Below are positions 10,058 to 18,741 of a stretch of 64,000 nt of DNA, in pieces. The notes beneath the pieces are model-generated. The model worked only from the letters and a program-made list of their open reading frames with translations, was not told where the DNA came from and did not search any database. The position numbers and the translations under genes are program-made. Positions within the stretch are counted from its first letter, which is position 1; every line of letters begins with the position of its first letter. Source of the DNA: Candidatus Heimdallarchaeota archaeon (GTDB lineage Archaea > Asgardarchaeota > Heimdallarchaeia > Hodarchaeales > Hodarchaeaceae); contig CP070695.1 in assembly GCA_020353515.1 (NCBI GenBank), positions 4,653,414 through 4,717,413 on the forward strand. Direction: 5' to 3'.

Positions 10058-10795
10058 TTAATTGCCTGAAATTAACCTGTCACATAGATATTCATGTAAG
10101 TTTGCCTCTAGGAGATCTTTACAAGTTCTTTTGATATCATAATCAAGACGAATGATTTCTGCTTCGATTTTTGTTGCATTTATCTCTGCTATGGCATAAC
10201 TCGCTTTAGGATTTCCGTCACGAGGTTGACCAACTGAACCAGGGTTGAGAACGACCTTTTTTCGATATTTATAGACAAAAGGTTGGTGTGTATGACCTAT
10301 AACGACAAGATCCCATTTTTTAAGCCATTTACCAAGTCGAACTTTTTGTTCAGGAGGTGGATTATCAAGCCAAAAAGGGAAGAGGAAGTAATCCCATTTA
10401 TCTTCAGGTGTTCCGTGTGCAAGTAGAACTTTTCTACCTTCTATAAAAATCTCCTTACTGACTGGTAAGGACTCTATATAATGGTAATATGTTGCTGCAT
10501 CAGCCTCTAACAGTTTTTCTCGTGTCCAAGTCAATGCTGCTGCTGCAATTGGATTGAACCACGACTTTTGTCTATTGAAGTTGTTATCTGTAACAACTTC
10601 ATCATGGTTCCCTTTGATAACATGTTCACATCGCCTTCTAATTATATCAATGCATTCTAACGGATGAGGATAATATCCCACAACATCCCCAGTACAACAT
10701 ATAGAATTAATATCATTTCTCTGATCAATATCTCGGAAAACTGTAGAAAGTGCCTCTAAATTTCCATGCATGTCAGATATATAGGCCACTTTCAC
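10058..10795 (-). CDS. Calcineurin-like metallophosphoesterase (YfcE/MJ0936-like)
   Basis: 245-residue dimetal phosphoesterase. All the family blocks appear in order: SDMHGN near residue 8, CTGDVVGYY, KGNHDE, LAHGTPED and VIGHTHQP, then NPGSVGQPRDGNPKASYAI, which is characteristic of the YfcE/MJ0936 branch acting on small phosphodiesters. Predicted cytoplasmic, with no signal or membrane segment. Same strand as the gyrase operon, but 250 bases upstream of gyrB, so probably a separate unit. The coiled-coil gene at 10827 lies 31 bases upstream and may be co-transcribed. The natural substrate cannot be read from the sequence. Confidence 0.88.
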   Translation of the reverse strand: MKVAYISDMHGNLEALSTVFRDIDQRNDINSICCTGDVVGYYPHPLECIDIIRRRCEHVIKGNHDEVVTDNNFNRQKSWFNPIAAAALTWTREKLLEADAATYYHYIESLPVSKEIFIEGRKVLLAHGTPEDKWDYFLFPFWLDNPPPEQKVRLGKWLKKWDLVVIGHTHQPFVYKYRKKVVLNPGSVGQPRDGNPKASYAIAEINATKIEAEIIRLDYDIKRTCKDLLEANLHEYLCDRLISGN

Positions 10796-10826
10796 AATTC
10801 TAGACTCCCAGATTCTAGCTAGTGGT

Positions 10827-11234
10827 TTAGCTAGTCTGCTGTCTTAATGAGGTTTTTAATTCTTCATTTTGAGACTCAAGAATGTGAATTCGATCATCTT
10901 TAGCTTTCAATTGATCTTTAAGCTTATTACTATCGTCTTTAGCAAAATCAAGTTCCCGTTCAAGAGACACGATTTTATTTTCAGTAGTTTCCAATTTTTT
11001 CTCAAAATCTGTTTGTTGCTCTGAAAGGGTGTGCTCAAGAGTGGAGATTTTAGTTTTGAGATCATTATTCATCATTTTGATCTCTTCTATTTTGTCTTCT
11101 AATTCCTTCTTCTCCTTTAGTAACCGATTAACTTTAGTGGGAACCTCTTTTGCTATGTTTACAGCTTGTGTGAGATTCTGTTGAATTTCTGTTAATTGTT
11201 CATTCACTTCATTGAAAGAATTTGTCATGTGCAA
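10827..11234 (-). CDS. Small coiled-coil protein of unknown function
   Basis: 135 residues, almost entirely heptad-patterned helix rich in Glu, Lys, Leu and Gln from about residue 10 to 128, with no cysteine or enzymatic motif. The first methionine (MHMTNS) is used; ATG at residue 3 is an equally good start. It may be a structural or oligomerising protein, but coiled coils give no reliable family assignment. The upstream neighbour is the divergent ribbon-helix-helix gene and the downstream neighbour is the phosphoesterase, 31 bases away. Confidence 0.6.
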   Translation of the reverse strand: MHMTNSFNEVNEQLTEIQQNLTQAVNIAKEVPTKVNRLLKEKKELEDKIEEIKMMNNDLKTKISTLEHTLSEQQTDFEKKLETTENKIVSLERELDFAKDDSNKLKDQLKAKDDRIHILESQNEELKTSLRQQTS

Positions 11235-11435
11235 ACACCTTGTCTATAGAAGCTCGCAATCCATTTAAAGCATTTGTCTTTTTCATCCCCATTATTTTTT
11301 CTCCCAACTAACGAAATACGTATGAAAACTATAGTAATGTCATCTATGATCTAATTATGAAAGTTATGACTTGGATTTTGACGATTTTTACAGAAAGAAG
11401 CAAGATAAAACTCTTTTTCTGCTGTTAATTGGACA

Positions 11436-11443
11436 TTTATAAA
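11436..11443 (+). promoter_or_regulatory. TATA box upstream of the ribbon-helix-helix gene
   Basis: TTTATAAA, a near-perfect archaeal TATA box, in a 265-base gap without genes. Transcription would start about 25 bases downstream, near 11466, leaving a short leader before the ATG codons at 11502 and 11547. Confidence 0.5.
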
Positions 11444-11546
11444 GGCTAAAGGAATTTAAACTCATCTCTGGCCTAAGTTTAGACTCGAATTACATATTAA
11501 AATGAATGATTTTCAAGTAAATATTGAATTAAAGAGAGCAATTATA

Positions 11547-11726
11547 ATGAAACTAATTTCATTTAAGGCACCCAATACATATCTGGAAGGGCTAGACGAG
11601 TTAGTCCGAGCTGGGGTATATAGTTCGCGATCTGAAGCCATCAGAATGGCCATTCGGGACTTACTCAAACGAGAACTGAACTGGAAGGCTGGCAGTTCTC
11701 CTGCGTCTCTGGCGGAAGTTGAGTAA
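11547..11726 (+). CDS. Ribbon-helix-helix (CopG/MetJ-like) transcriptional regulator
   Basis: 59-residue DNA-binding protein when started at ATG 11547. The N-terminal beta strand MKLISFKAPNTYLEGLDELV, the first helix, and the turn YSSRSEAIRMAIRDLLKREL form the classic ribbon-helix-helix fold that binds DNA as a dimer. An in-frame ATG at 11502 would add 15 residues. The shorter form begins exactly at the DNA-contacting strand, as in most family members, so it is preferred. There is no toxin-like neighbour, so an antitoxin role is not supported. The preceding TATA box suggests a single-gene transcript; the target could be its own promoter. Confidence 0.75.
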   Translation: MKLISFKAPNTYLEGLDELVRAGVYSSRSEAIRMAIRDLLKRELNWKAGSSPASLAEVE

Positions 11727-11995
11727 AACTAAACGAGTAGGATAGACAACACTGACCTCGTCGTGGCTTTATTTTTTCTTGTTTTTCACATTGAATTTCT
11801 TCAAAAACCGAACCTGACGATTGATCAAATTATTATTAGGAACCAATACCTCATATTTTTATCAATATTGTTGAGTCTTTCAGGAAAACTTTTTTCTTTT
11901 TATTACTTAATAGATAAATAATCTCATTTATAGTTGGTCAAGGTAAATTTTACTCAGTTAAAAAGTCATTATAAGCTAAATTTTGGTGACAATTA

Positions 11996-13321
11996 TTGAA
12001 TCAAACCTCTGAACCAAAAAAAGGCAAGAAAGACAAGAAAAAGAAAAAAGACAAGCCAAAAGGCACAAAAAGAACTTTCAGAGATAATATGCGTCAATTG
12101 AAGTTTAATTTAACAACAATTAGGGCAAATACCAAGCTTGTTTTACGACTTGTCTGGCGAGAAATTAAATATTATATCCCCCTTCAAGATTTATTCCTTC
12201 TATTCTTCTGGATCGGCCTTATCATTGGACTTATCCTTATTCTTATAATTTGGGGTGCTCCCCTTGTCCTTGGGATCATTCCTGGAGACCCTTGGAATGC
12301 ATGGGGAGGATCCGCTTGGGCTGGATTATTTCAGGCTAGCGAACCAGATGTTGATGGTCTCCATCTAAGTTTAATGAGAGGAATTTTTAATGAGACGACC
12401 GTCCGATATGGTGCTGGTATCATCGGAACTATTACCATACTCGTTCGAGCAATGATTAAATCTCCTATTGCTAAGTACCGAGACAAAGTCAATACACGGA
12501 AAGGGGTAACTTATGTCTTTGGTACTTCAAGGCCAGCTGAACAGTTTTTATTCGAGATGATTTCGCAATTCGGGTATGAAGAAAGAGTATCCTTGATTGC
12601 TGATGTGGATCTCCTCTGGATACGTAGTTTGATGGGAATTGACATTTATGTCGTTGAAAATCAATTAGAATTTGCTAAACCAAATCTTTATGATATTATT
12701 GGGTTTAAAAACGCCAGTCGTGTCATGATTCTTACTGAAAGCATAGAGTTGAATCAGAATATTTTGACAAACATCCGACGTGTTCGTCCTGATGTTGAAA
12801 TCATCCTTCTTTCTCAATATGCACCTGCTTTCGTTTTTAGCGATCTTGTCCAGGATGAAAATCTTATAATCCTTGAAGATCTAGATGCAACTATTCAAGG
12901 TTTAGTTCATTCACTAAGTCTAGATTTCGATTACCCACCAACTGTTGAGATTGATGTCCCACGAACTTATATTGGCTCTACAGGAGTAGCAATGAGTTCT
13001 GATCTGTTTAAGCAAGTAGTTTTACTCATCCGTAGAGGAAAGGAACTTTTGTCTCCAACAGAAGAACTCAAACTTGGAGATCGTGTGGTCATTTATTTCT
13101 TCTCAAATTACTATATGAAACTCACTAATAGAGTGGTCACTGAGCTCCCACTACTTCCTAAGAAGAAGAAAGAAAAGAAAAGTAAAAAAAAGAAGAAAAA
13201 GAAAGAAATTCAGGAAATAGAATTTACAGGAGAAGAGACCGTGATACCAACAATCGATATTCCAGTAGTGGGAGACTCTATGATCTATGATTCAAAACGT
13301 CCTGATGATGAGGTGGATTAA
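11996..13321 (+). CDS. Membrane protein with RCK/TrkA-N domain, channel-like, altered filter motif
   Basis: 441 residues from TTG 11996, with GGTGA six bases upstream. A lysine-rich N-terminus (about 8-26) is followed by a long hydrophobic segment (about 65-95) and a periplasmic-type loop. Then comes TTVRYGAG at residues 134-141, leading into a second hydrophobic helix. In K+ channels of the MthK type the filter is TVGYG; here the first Gly is Arg137. A TrkA-N/RCK domain follows (VYVFGTSRPAEQFLFEMI onward), then a TrkA-C-like domain and a polylysine C-terminal tract. The next gene is a stand-alone RCK protein abutting the stop codon. Probably a gated cation channel or transporter, possibly CASTOR/POLLUX-like, but the Arg makes K+ selectivity doubtful. 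Confidence 0.65.
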   Translation: MNQTSEPKKGKKDKKKKKDKPKGTKRTFRDNMRQLKFNLTTIRANTKLVLRLVWREIKYYIPLQDLFLLFFWIGLIIGLILILIIWGAPLVLGIIPGDPWNAWGGSAWAGLFQASEPDVDGLHLSLMRGIFNETTVRYGAGIIGTITILVRAMIKSPIAKYRDKVNTRKGVTYVFGTSRPAEQFLFEMISQFGYEERVSLIADVDLLWIRSLMGIDIYVVENQLEFAKPNLYDIIGFKNASRVMILTESIELNQNILTNIRRVRPDVEIILLSQYAPAFVFSDLVQDENLIILEDLDATIQGLVHSLSLDFDYPPTVEIDVPRTYIGSTGVAMSSDLFKQVVLLIRRGKELLSPTEELKLGDRVVIYFFSNYYMKLTNRVVTELPLLPKKKKEKKSKKKKKKKEIQEIEFTGEETVIPTIDIPVVGDSMIYDSKRPDDEVD

Positions 13322-14032
13322 ATGTCATTCTTTAGAAGAAGGCGAGTTAGGAAATTCGCAGAGAAAGCAGTAGAACAACAAAACTCGATCTTTGTATTTG
13401 GAAGTAACATATTTGCCGAAGCTTTCATTGACCGATTAATCCAGATTGGTGCTCATAGTAAAGTAGCACTAATTTCGGACAAGAAATTAGCTTGGATAGA
13501 GGAAGTAAAAGAAGAAGTAAATGTTTTATATGAAAGTCAACAAGAGGAGTATGCAAAGAGAAACTTATATGAAACAATTGGCTTTCAGTATGCGGAAAAA
13601 GTCATCATACTCCATGAAGATCCTGTAATAATTCAGAATATCATGGCATTTATTTCAAATGACGAGTTAAAAGTTATTCTGTTGAAACAATTTGCTCCTC
13701 CTTTTGTGCAATATCTATCTGGACAAAAGCAAGGACAAATCATCATTGTTGATAATTTAAATCAAATTGTTAATGAATTATATCAACAGATGAACCTACA
13801 ACTAGTTAAACCACCAGTTATTTCCATCCCTGTTCCTAAAAGCAGAATAAACAAACCCATTGACGACCTTAAAATTCCAGGTGTTCGTATTCTAAATATT
13901 TTAAGGGAGGATTCCAAAAAAAGAATTTTCCCTCTAGATCAACCCACTCAAGAAAATGATCGCTTATTATTATATCTAGAGGATTCAGAGAACTCATTGA
14001 AAAGCTTAGTGGATTATCTAACGCAATTCTAG
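13322..14032 (+). CDS. Stand-alone RCK (TrkA-N/TrkA-C) regulatory protein
   Basis: 236 residues with no membrane segment. The region SIFVFGSNIFAEAFIDRLIQIG is a divergent Rossmann fold of TrkA-N type, and the last 70 residues resemble TrkA-C. The ATG directly follows the TAA of the preceding membrane RCK gene with no gap, so the two are translationally coupled. The same LLKQFAPPF/LLSQYAPAF segment occurs in both proteins, so they are paralogous. A mixed gating ring with the upstream protein is the obvious hypothesis. The glycine-rich nucleotide loop is weak, so ligand binding (NAD or nucleotide) is uncertain. Confidence 0.7.
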   Translation: MSFFRRRRVRKFAEKAVEQQNSIFVFGSNIFAEAFIDRLIQIGAHSKVALISDKKLAWIEEVKEEVNVLYESQQEEYAKRNLYETIGFQYAEKVIILHEDPVIIQNIMAFISNDELKVILLKQFAPPFVQYLSGQKQGQIIIVDNLNQIVNELYQQMNLQLVKPPVISIPVPKSRINKPIDDLKIPGVRILNILREDSKKRIFPLDQPTQENDRLLLYLEDSENSLKSLVDYLTQF

Positions 14033-14044
14033 TGTTATAGAAGC

Positions 14045-14668
14045 TTATCTAGAGCGAACCTCATAACAAATAAGCTTTTCATTTTCGATCTTTCTTTGTG
14101 AAATGACACGAAAAATAAATTCTTCTTTGAAATCTCTCTCTAATGACTCGTTTTCATTGAAAATAGATGAGAGAAAAAAAGCTTTTCCGAAAAAGAATCG
14201 TGTAAGATCTTTAAGAAATTCTTGGATTACAGTTATGCCCTTGGGACCTCCTGCCCAACTTTTTTCCAAGAATCCCTTCCTCATTTCTTCAAGACTTGTT
14301 CTTACATATGGAGGGTTAAAAAATATGATATCAGGAGAAAATTTTGATGGATTAAAGGATCGAAGACGATCCATACACACAATATCATATTGGTTACGAG
14401 GGAGATGATCTTTCATGTTTTTAAAACTTAAAATGGCAGATTGATAAGAAAGGTCTGTTCCTATGAAGTTAATCATTGGATATTTTTTAGCTAATACAAT
14501 GGAAATGAACCCACTGCCTATTCCCACTTCACACACTAGGATTGAACGATTACGATTCAATATTTCTCGATGTAATTGTGTTTCTAGGACATCAACCATA
14601 AACCAAGTATCTTCTTGAGGGGGGTAAACATTTGGATTTTTTTTCAACTTTAATTCAGGAAAGGCCAT
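14045..14668 (-). CDS. HemK/Mtq2-type protein-glutamine N5-methyltransferase
   Basis: 207-residue class I SAM methyltransferase. The SAM loop is VCEVGIGSGFISIVLA (about 44-60), the acidic ribose-binding residue is in FIGTDLS, and the catalytic tetrapeptide NPPY appears in IIFFNPPYVRTS (about 115). The short, single-domain form with a PPQEDTW N-terminus matches archaeal/eukaryotic HemK2/Mtq2, which methylates the GGQ glutamine of release factor aRF1. That substrate is family knowledge, not shown here. It converges with the RCK gene (13 bases between the stops), and the 963-residue gene lies 32 bases upstream on the same strand. Confidence 0.82.
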   Translation of the reverse strand: MAFPELKLKKNPNVYPPQEDTWFMVDVLETQLHREILNRNRSILVCEVGIGSGFISIVLAKKYPMINFIGTDLSYQSAILSFKNMKDHLPRNQYDIVCMDRLRSFNPSKFSPDIIFFNPPYVRTSLEEMRKGFLEKSWAGGPKGITVIQEFLKDLTRFFFGKAFFLSSIFNENESLERDFKEEFIFRVISQRKIENEKLICYEVRSR

Positions 14669-14700
14669 GATAGGCGATCCAAGATATCATTTAGCAATAT

Positions 14701-17592
14701 TCAATTTGATACAATGGCTTTCTCAATCTCTCCCAAAATTTCTTCTAGGGACTCCTTTACTCGTACTGAATAGAATCCACTTGAATATTGCAATAAATTC
14801 ATGTAAAATGAATTGGTATTGAGGAGAGAATGCCAACTTAGCAGAAGTAAAACTTTCCGAAGTGTCCACTCCTTTTTCTTCCAAACCTTTTTTAATTTGC
14901 CATAATCACATCCAAAATCTGGAATTACCCCTGAAACATGGAAAAATGTCGTTTCATCCTGTTCATCGGATTCAACTGCAATTTTTGATCCTAATATTCC
15001 TCTTAGGGAATTCATAGCTTCAACACTTGAAAGAGCTCCCATTTCTATTGTTGGCACAGGTTTCTTGTCCCTTTCGATAAAGAAAATATCAAGATCTGTT
15101 TTTATATAGTCTTTATCGATTATTTTTCCAGTCTCTTGGAAGATTCTAGAGATAGTATCCTTAGTATGATTTTCTAACACTTCTGTATAGCTTCTGTAAA
15201 TATCTTGGTTAGGATTTGATTTTAAGACTTCAATTGCTTCTTTAAGAAAAGGATAGGATTTCTTATGAACTAATGCGTTTGAGATTTCTAATCGAATATT
15301 TGTTGGTAAGGATCTATTTTTGGAACTGAAATAGTACGCACCCACGTTTTTCCATGTTATAAATTCCTCTTTTGTGATGATTTGATTGATAGATGCATTT
15401 ATCTTGTTAATTTTAGACGTAGGATCTTGTAGAAAGGTTTTATCACCCTTTGTAAGCGCTTTCCTGTCAATATTAAGGAACGGACACGCTTGAGAATATT
15501 GTTTTTGGAAATCTTTTTCGAATTTATTTATAGTTTTCTCAATATTGCCTGGTAAAGATGCATAGATCTTATTGATTGATTCTTTTGTTTTCTGGAGGAG
15601 TTTCTGGAAATTATCTTGGAGTTTATTAAGAAAACCACGATTTGAGGTTACTGATTCGAACTTTTTTTCCGCAATTTTCCCGTCAACAAATTCTAGAGCT
15701 GCATTCTTTGCTTTATCTAGATCTGATTGGATTTTTTCAATTAATTTTGTATATTCCTCTTGCGTTTTTTGTAAAATTTCAATTGTGGATTTAACAGGTG
15801 CAGATGAAAATGATAGTAACTTCAACTCGTTAAGTTCTAGATCGTAACCTTTGGAGATATCAATGGGATTTCGAGAAAGATACTTATTCAAATCCTTGAT
15901 TCGGTTTTCATAAGCAGCTTTAAACTCATCTAATCGTCGTTCTACTAACTGATGTTCTTTCTGGATATGGGTGATGTTTGCTTCATTGAATGCTGCAATT
16001 ATTATTTGAACATCCATTGTTGTACTGTCAACTCCTCCCTTAAATGCTTCAGGTTCTGGAAAAACTAAATTGAAGTCTAGATGTGGTCGGACTCTTTCTA
16101 AATAAGAATAGATTGAGAAGATCGCAAAACTATAAAGAATTTGATTACTGAACTCTGAAATGATCTTTACTGTGTTATTAAGATAATTATCTGGATTTTC
16201 TTCTCCAAGTGCAACTTGACAAATAAGTGAATTAACCCCGTAGCTCAATGAAGAGAATAGAGCTCGATAGAAAGGGAGAATGTCAGTTGCTCTCTTCACT
16301 TGAAAAGAAAGGGGATCAAGCTTTGTAATTTTATACTTCGTTATCATTTTTTGAACTGTTGAGAAGTGAGAGTCAGGGATTTGACCTTGTAATGCTGGTA
16401 GAACATCCGTTACATCAATTTTGGTCTCCATAGTCACTATTCTGAAGAGAATTTGCATGTATTTCCATGCAGTGAGTGTTAAACCAGCTGCAAATTGATC
16501 ACAAAAATTCCTGATATAGGGGATAACCAAATTTTCCTCTGTTTTGTAATCTTTTAACATATCAACTCCAATACGAGATAATGTCCCTGCTACATCATAT
16601 TCTTCATTTATTTTTGCAGTAAGATCCTCTATAGCTTTTTCAAATCCATTAATTGTAGGATCGATAAGAAAAAGAAGAGGAAATTCTCGGCGAAATTTTC
16701 TGAATATCTCATCCTCAAGTCGGGCATGAAGATTGGCTTTCGTTACTTCATTGAGCGCAAAATCGGCAAGAACTTCTTGTAAGTCGTTTTCTTCAAAATC
16801 TTCAATTATTTCTTTGAGACCCTCTTCCACTTTATTTTGTTTCTGAAGATTATCGATTTCTGATAGTATATGCTTTAAAAAATCTTTTTTAACGGAATCA
16901 ACTTTCGGGAATGTTACTAATGCATGGGGATGTTCGCTTGTCAAAAATTCTAGCATATCATTTGATAATTCAGCAATTAGATTGTTCCTATCATTTCGAA
17001 TTCTAGGATGGAGATCACTATATTTTCCTTTGAATTCAGATACTTTTACTAATGTTGTTGAGTATTCATAATCATTAATGGATTTAATGACTACTTGACC
17101 GACAGCAAAAAAAAACGTGTCTTTATTCATGGGGATCGATTTTCGCTTTCGTGCTTTCTTGATACTCTCAAGGAATAAGTCTAGAACATCGTTAACTCCC
17201 AATGCTCTAAACTCTCTCATTGTACGCTCATAGACTTCGGTCTGAATTGTATCCTCTGCAAATATTGTTACAAGCTCTTCATAATATTCGACCAAATCTG
17301 GAGCAACAACTCGATTTTCGGGAGAAATTAGTAAGAATTGGCCAACTAACTCCCCTGTTTCGTTTTTAACGAGAAATCTGCCAGTTCTATTACTGTGACT
17401 CCCGCCTACAAATCGTTCAGTATCACCCCCAATCTCTCCACCCAGCATCGTCTGAACAGCAGTTAACCCGCCAGTATAGACCTGCTCATCAAGGTCAGTT
17501 CTTAGACCAGGTTGTCCTAAACTAATTAAACTTAAACCTGAAACTGAAGCTAAACTAACCCAAACTACAGGTTCATAATCGTAATCGGTCAT
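14701..17592 (-). CDS. Large protein with N-terminal longin/roadblock-like domain, helical body, function unknown
   Basis: 963 residues. The first 115 read as alternating strands and helices (VWVSLASVSGLSLISLG, then AVQTMLGGEIG, GRFLVKN, VGQFLLIS and an amphipathic helix). This is the plan of longin/roadblock folds that serve as GTPase platforms. The rest is mostly helical, with coiled-coil-like stretches around 540-720 and a conserved-looking C-terminus (VSGVIPDFGCDYGKLKKVW). There is no signal peptide, membrane segment or enzyme motif. A GGAGT ribosome site precedes ATG 17592. A Ras-like GTPase sits 0.6 kb away at 18191. A role with small GTPases or membrane/cytoskeletal scaffolding is plausible but unproven. 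I do not recognise the family. Confidence 0.6.
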   Translation of the reverse strand: MTDYDYEPVVWVSLASVSGLSLISLGQPGLRTDLDEQVYTGGLTAVQTMLGGEIGGDTERFVGGSHSNRTGRFLVKNETGELVGQFLLISPENRVVAPDLVEYYEELVTIFAEDTIQTEVYERTMREFRALGVNDVLDLFLESIKKARKRKSIPMNKDTFFFAVGQVVIKSINDYEYSTTLVKVSEFKGKYSDLHPRIRNDRNNLIAELSNDMLEFLTSEHPHALVTFPKVDSVKKDFLKHILSEIDNLQKQNKVEEGLKEIIEDFEENDLQEVLADFALNEVTKANLHARLEDEIFRKFRREFPLLFLIDPTINGFEKAIEDLTAKINEEYDVAGTLSRIGVDMLKDYKTEENLVIPYIRNFCDQFAAGLTLTAWKYMQILFRIVTMETKIDVTDVLPALQGQIPDSHFSTVQKMITKYKITKLDPLSFQVKRATDILPFYRALFSSLSYGVNSLICQVALGEENPDNYLNNTVKIISEFSNQILYSFAIFSIYSYLERVRPHLDFNLVFPEPEAFKGGVDSTTMDVQIIIAAFNEANITHIQKEHQLVERRLDEFKAAYENRIKDLNKYLSRNPIDISKGYDLELNELKLLSFSSAPVKSTIEILQKTQEEYTKLIEKIQSDLDKAKNAALEFVDGKIAEKKFESVTSNRGFLNKLQDNFQKLLQKTKESINKIYASLPGNIEKTINKFEKDFQKQYSQACPFLNIDRKALTKGDKTFLQDPTSKINKINASINQIITKEEFITWKNVGAYYFSSKNRSLPTNIRLEISNALVHKKSYPFLKEAIEVLKSNPNQDIYRSYTEVLENHTKDTISRIFQETGKIIDKDYIKTDLDIFFIERDKKPVPTIEMGALSSVEAMNSLRGILGSKIAVESDEQDETTFFHVSGVIPDFGCDYGKLKKVWKKKEWTLRKVLLLLSWHSLLNTNSFYMNLLQYSSGFYSVRVKESLEEILGEIEKAIVSN

Positions 17593-17758
17593 TGTGAAAG
17601 ACTCCTCGCGCTCTATTCAAAGTATTTAATTATATACAATTATAAAGGATGCATAAATTATACTATTATAAATTTAACTTAAATTGAACTAGAACCACGA
17701 AAGCAAGTAATTAAATCAGTGAAATCTTAAAGAAAACTGCAATGAAGGCCATGATACT

Positions 17759-18160
17759 TTGTTTCGAAAAAGATTGCGTGAATTATTAAAAATGATGGGT
17801 GTTGGAGACATTGATGACGAATTACTCGATTCCTTACAACGTCAGCTCTTTCAGTTTCTAGAATTTGACGATTCTGCTTTAACGGGTGGTATAACGTTTA
17901 AAACTGGAAGCATTTTAACTACAGTTCAAGTGCATAACTATCAAGAGATTCGGGATCAATTGCACCGAAGTTATGAAATGGGTGAACAACCAGAAAAAAT
18001 GAATCTTCGCTTGATAATGACAAGTCTTTGCCTTTACTTAAAAGAAAACAACAAATGTCAGGTCACCGATGAAATGTGTCTATTTCAAGCAGGATCAGAG
18101 TGGTGGAAATGTGAAATTGTTCACGCATCGTGTCAGAGTAACAACGAGGAATGGAAATAA
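17759..18160 (+). CDS. Conserved-looking small protein of unknown function
   Basis: 133 residues starting at TTG 17759; no ATG is available in this frame. It has a basic N-terminal helix (MFRKRLRELLKMMG), an acidic helix (DDELLDSLQRQLFQFLEF) and a mixed alpha/beta remainder with five cysteines toward the C-terminus. No known domain is recognised and no membrane segment is seen. It is divergent from the 963-residue gene (166-base gap with AT-rich promoter-like sequence) and convergent with the GTPase gene. Confidence 0.5.
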   Translation: MFRKRLRELLKMMGVGDIDDELLDSLQRQLFQFLEFDDSALTGGITFKTGSILTTVQVHNYQEIRDQLHRSYEMGEQPEKMNLRLIMTSLCLYLKENNKCQVTDEMCLFQAGSEWWKCEIVHASCQSNNEEWK

Positions 18161-18190
18161 TTCTCATAAACTTAATTTAGTAACATAATT

Positions 18191-18736
18191 TTATTTTTTA
18201 GACACATCAATAATAATCTGAATGATATTCTGCATGAAAAGAGATTTTCCAATGTTTTCTCGAACAGAAACAGGATAAATCGCTAAGTTTTGTGATTTAA
18301 CCCAATTTGCTATTGTTTTAGGGATTTCTTTTTTCCCTGTTTCAAATTTGTTTCCAACAAGCAAAATTTGATTAGGGGGGAGATGATTACAAGCTATAGT
18401 ATATAATTGTTCAATCTCCATTTGAGAATCTTTATTTTTATAGTCAAAAATTAGGATGGCAATTGAAGCAGCCTTTAAAAAAGAAGAAATCGAATTTGAA
18501 TAGACATCATTGCCTGAGACATCACAAAGTTGTAGAAAATATTGATTATCTCCTAGAATTGTGTCTACATTGTAAAACCTTACTCCTATAGAAGGTTGAT
18601 ACTCCTCTGAAAACGGAAGATCAAGAATCCAGTGGACAATCGAGGTTTTTCCTACTTCTGGTCTTCCAAGAAAAACAACTCTAAAATAGTCCGCTAATGT
18701 TGCCTCTGACGAAGATAAACTCATTGAAAACACCAT
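18191..18736 (-). CDS. Ras-like small GTPase, divergent
   Basis: 181 residues. G1 loop GRPEVGKTS at 24-32. The switch I region reads YQPSIGVRFYNVDTI, and the G3 region is LQLCDVSGNDVY (DxxG as DVSG). G4 is LVGNKFE, where the usual NKxD aspartate is Glu. G5 is YPVSVREN in place of SAK. The order and spacing fit the Ras/Rab/Arf superfamily, which is expanded in Asgard archaea. There is no CAAX box. ATG 18748-side alternatives exist: the in-frame ATG at residue 5 has a GGTG six bases ahead and may be the true start. It begins five bases after the zinc-ribbon gene ends, so the pair is an operon. Guanine specificity may be altered by the NKFE motif. Confidence 0.82.
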   Translation of the reverse strand: MVFSMSLSSSEATLADYFRVVFLGRPEVGKTSIVHWILDLPFSEEYQPSIGVRFYNVDTILGDNQYFLQLCDVSGNDVYSNSISSFLKAASIAILIFDYKNKDSQMEIEQLYTIACNHLPPNQILLVGNKFETGKKEIPKTIANWVKSQNLAIYPVSVRENIGKSLFMQNIIQIIIDVSKK

Positions 18737-18741
18737 ATGTG

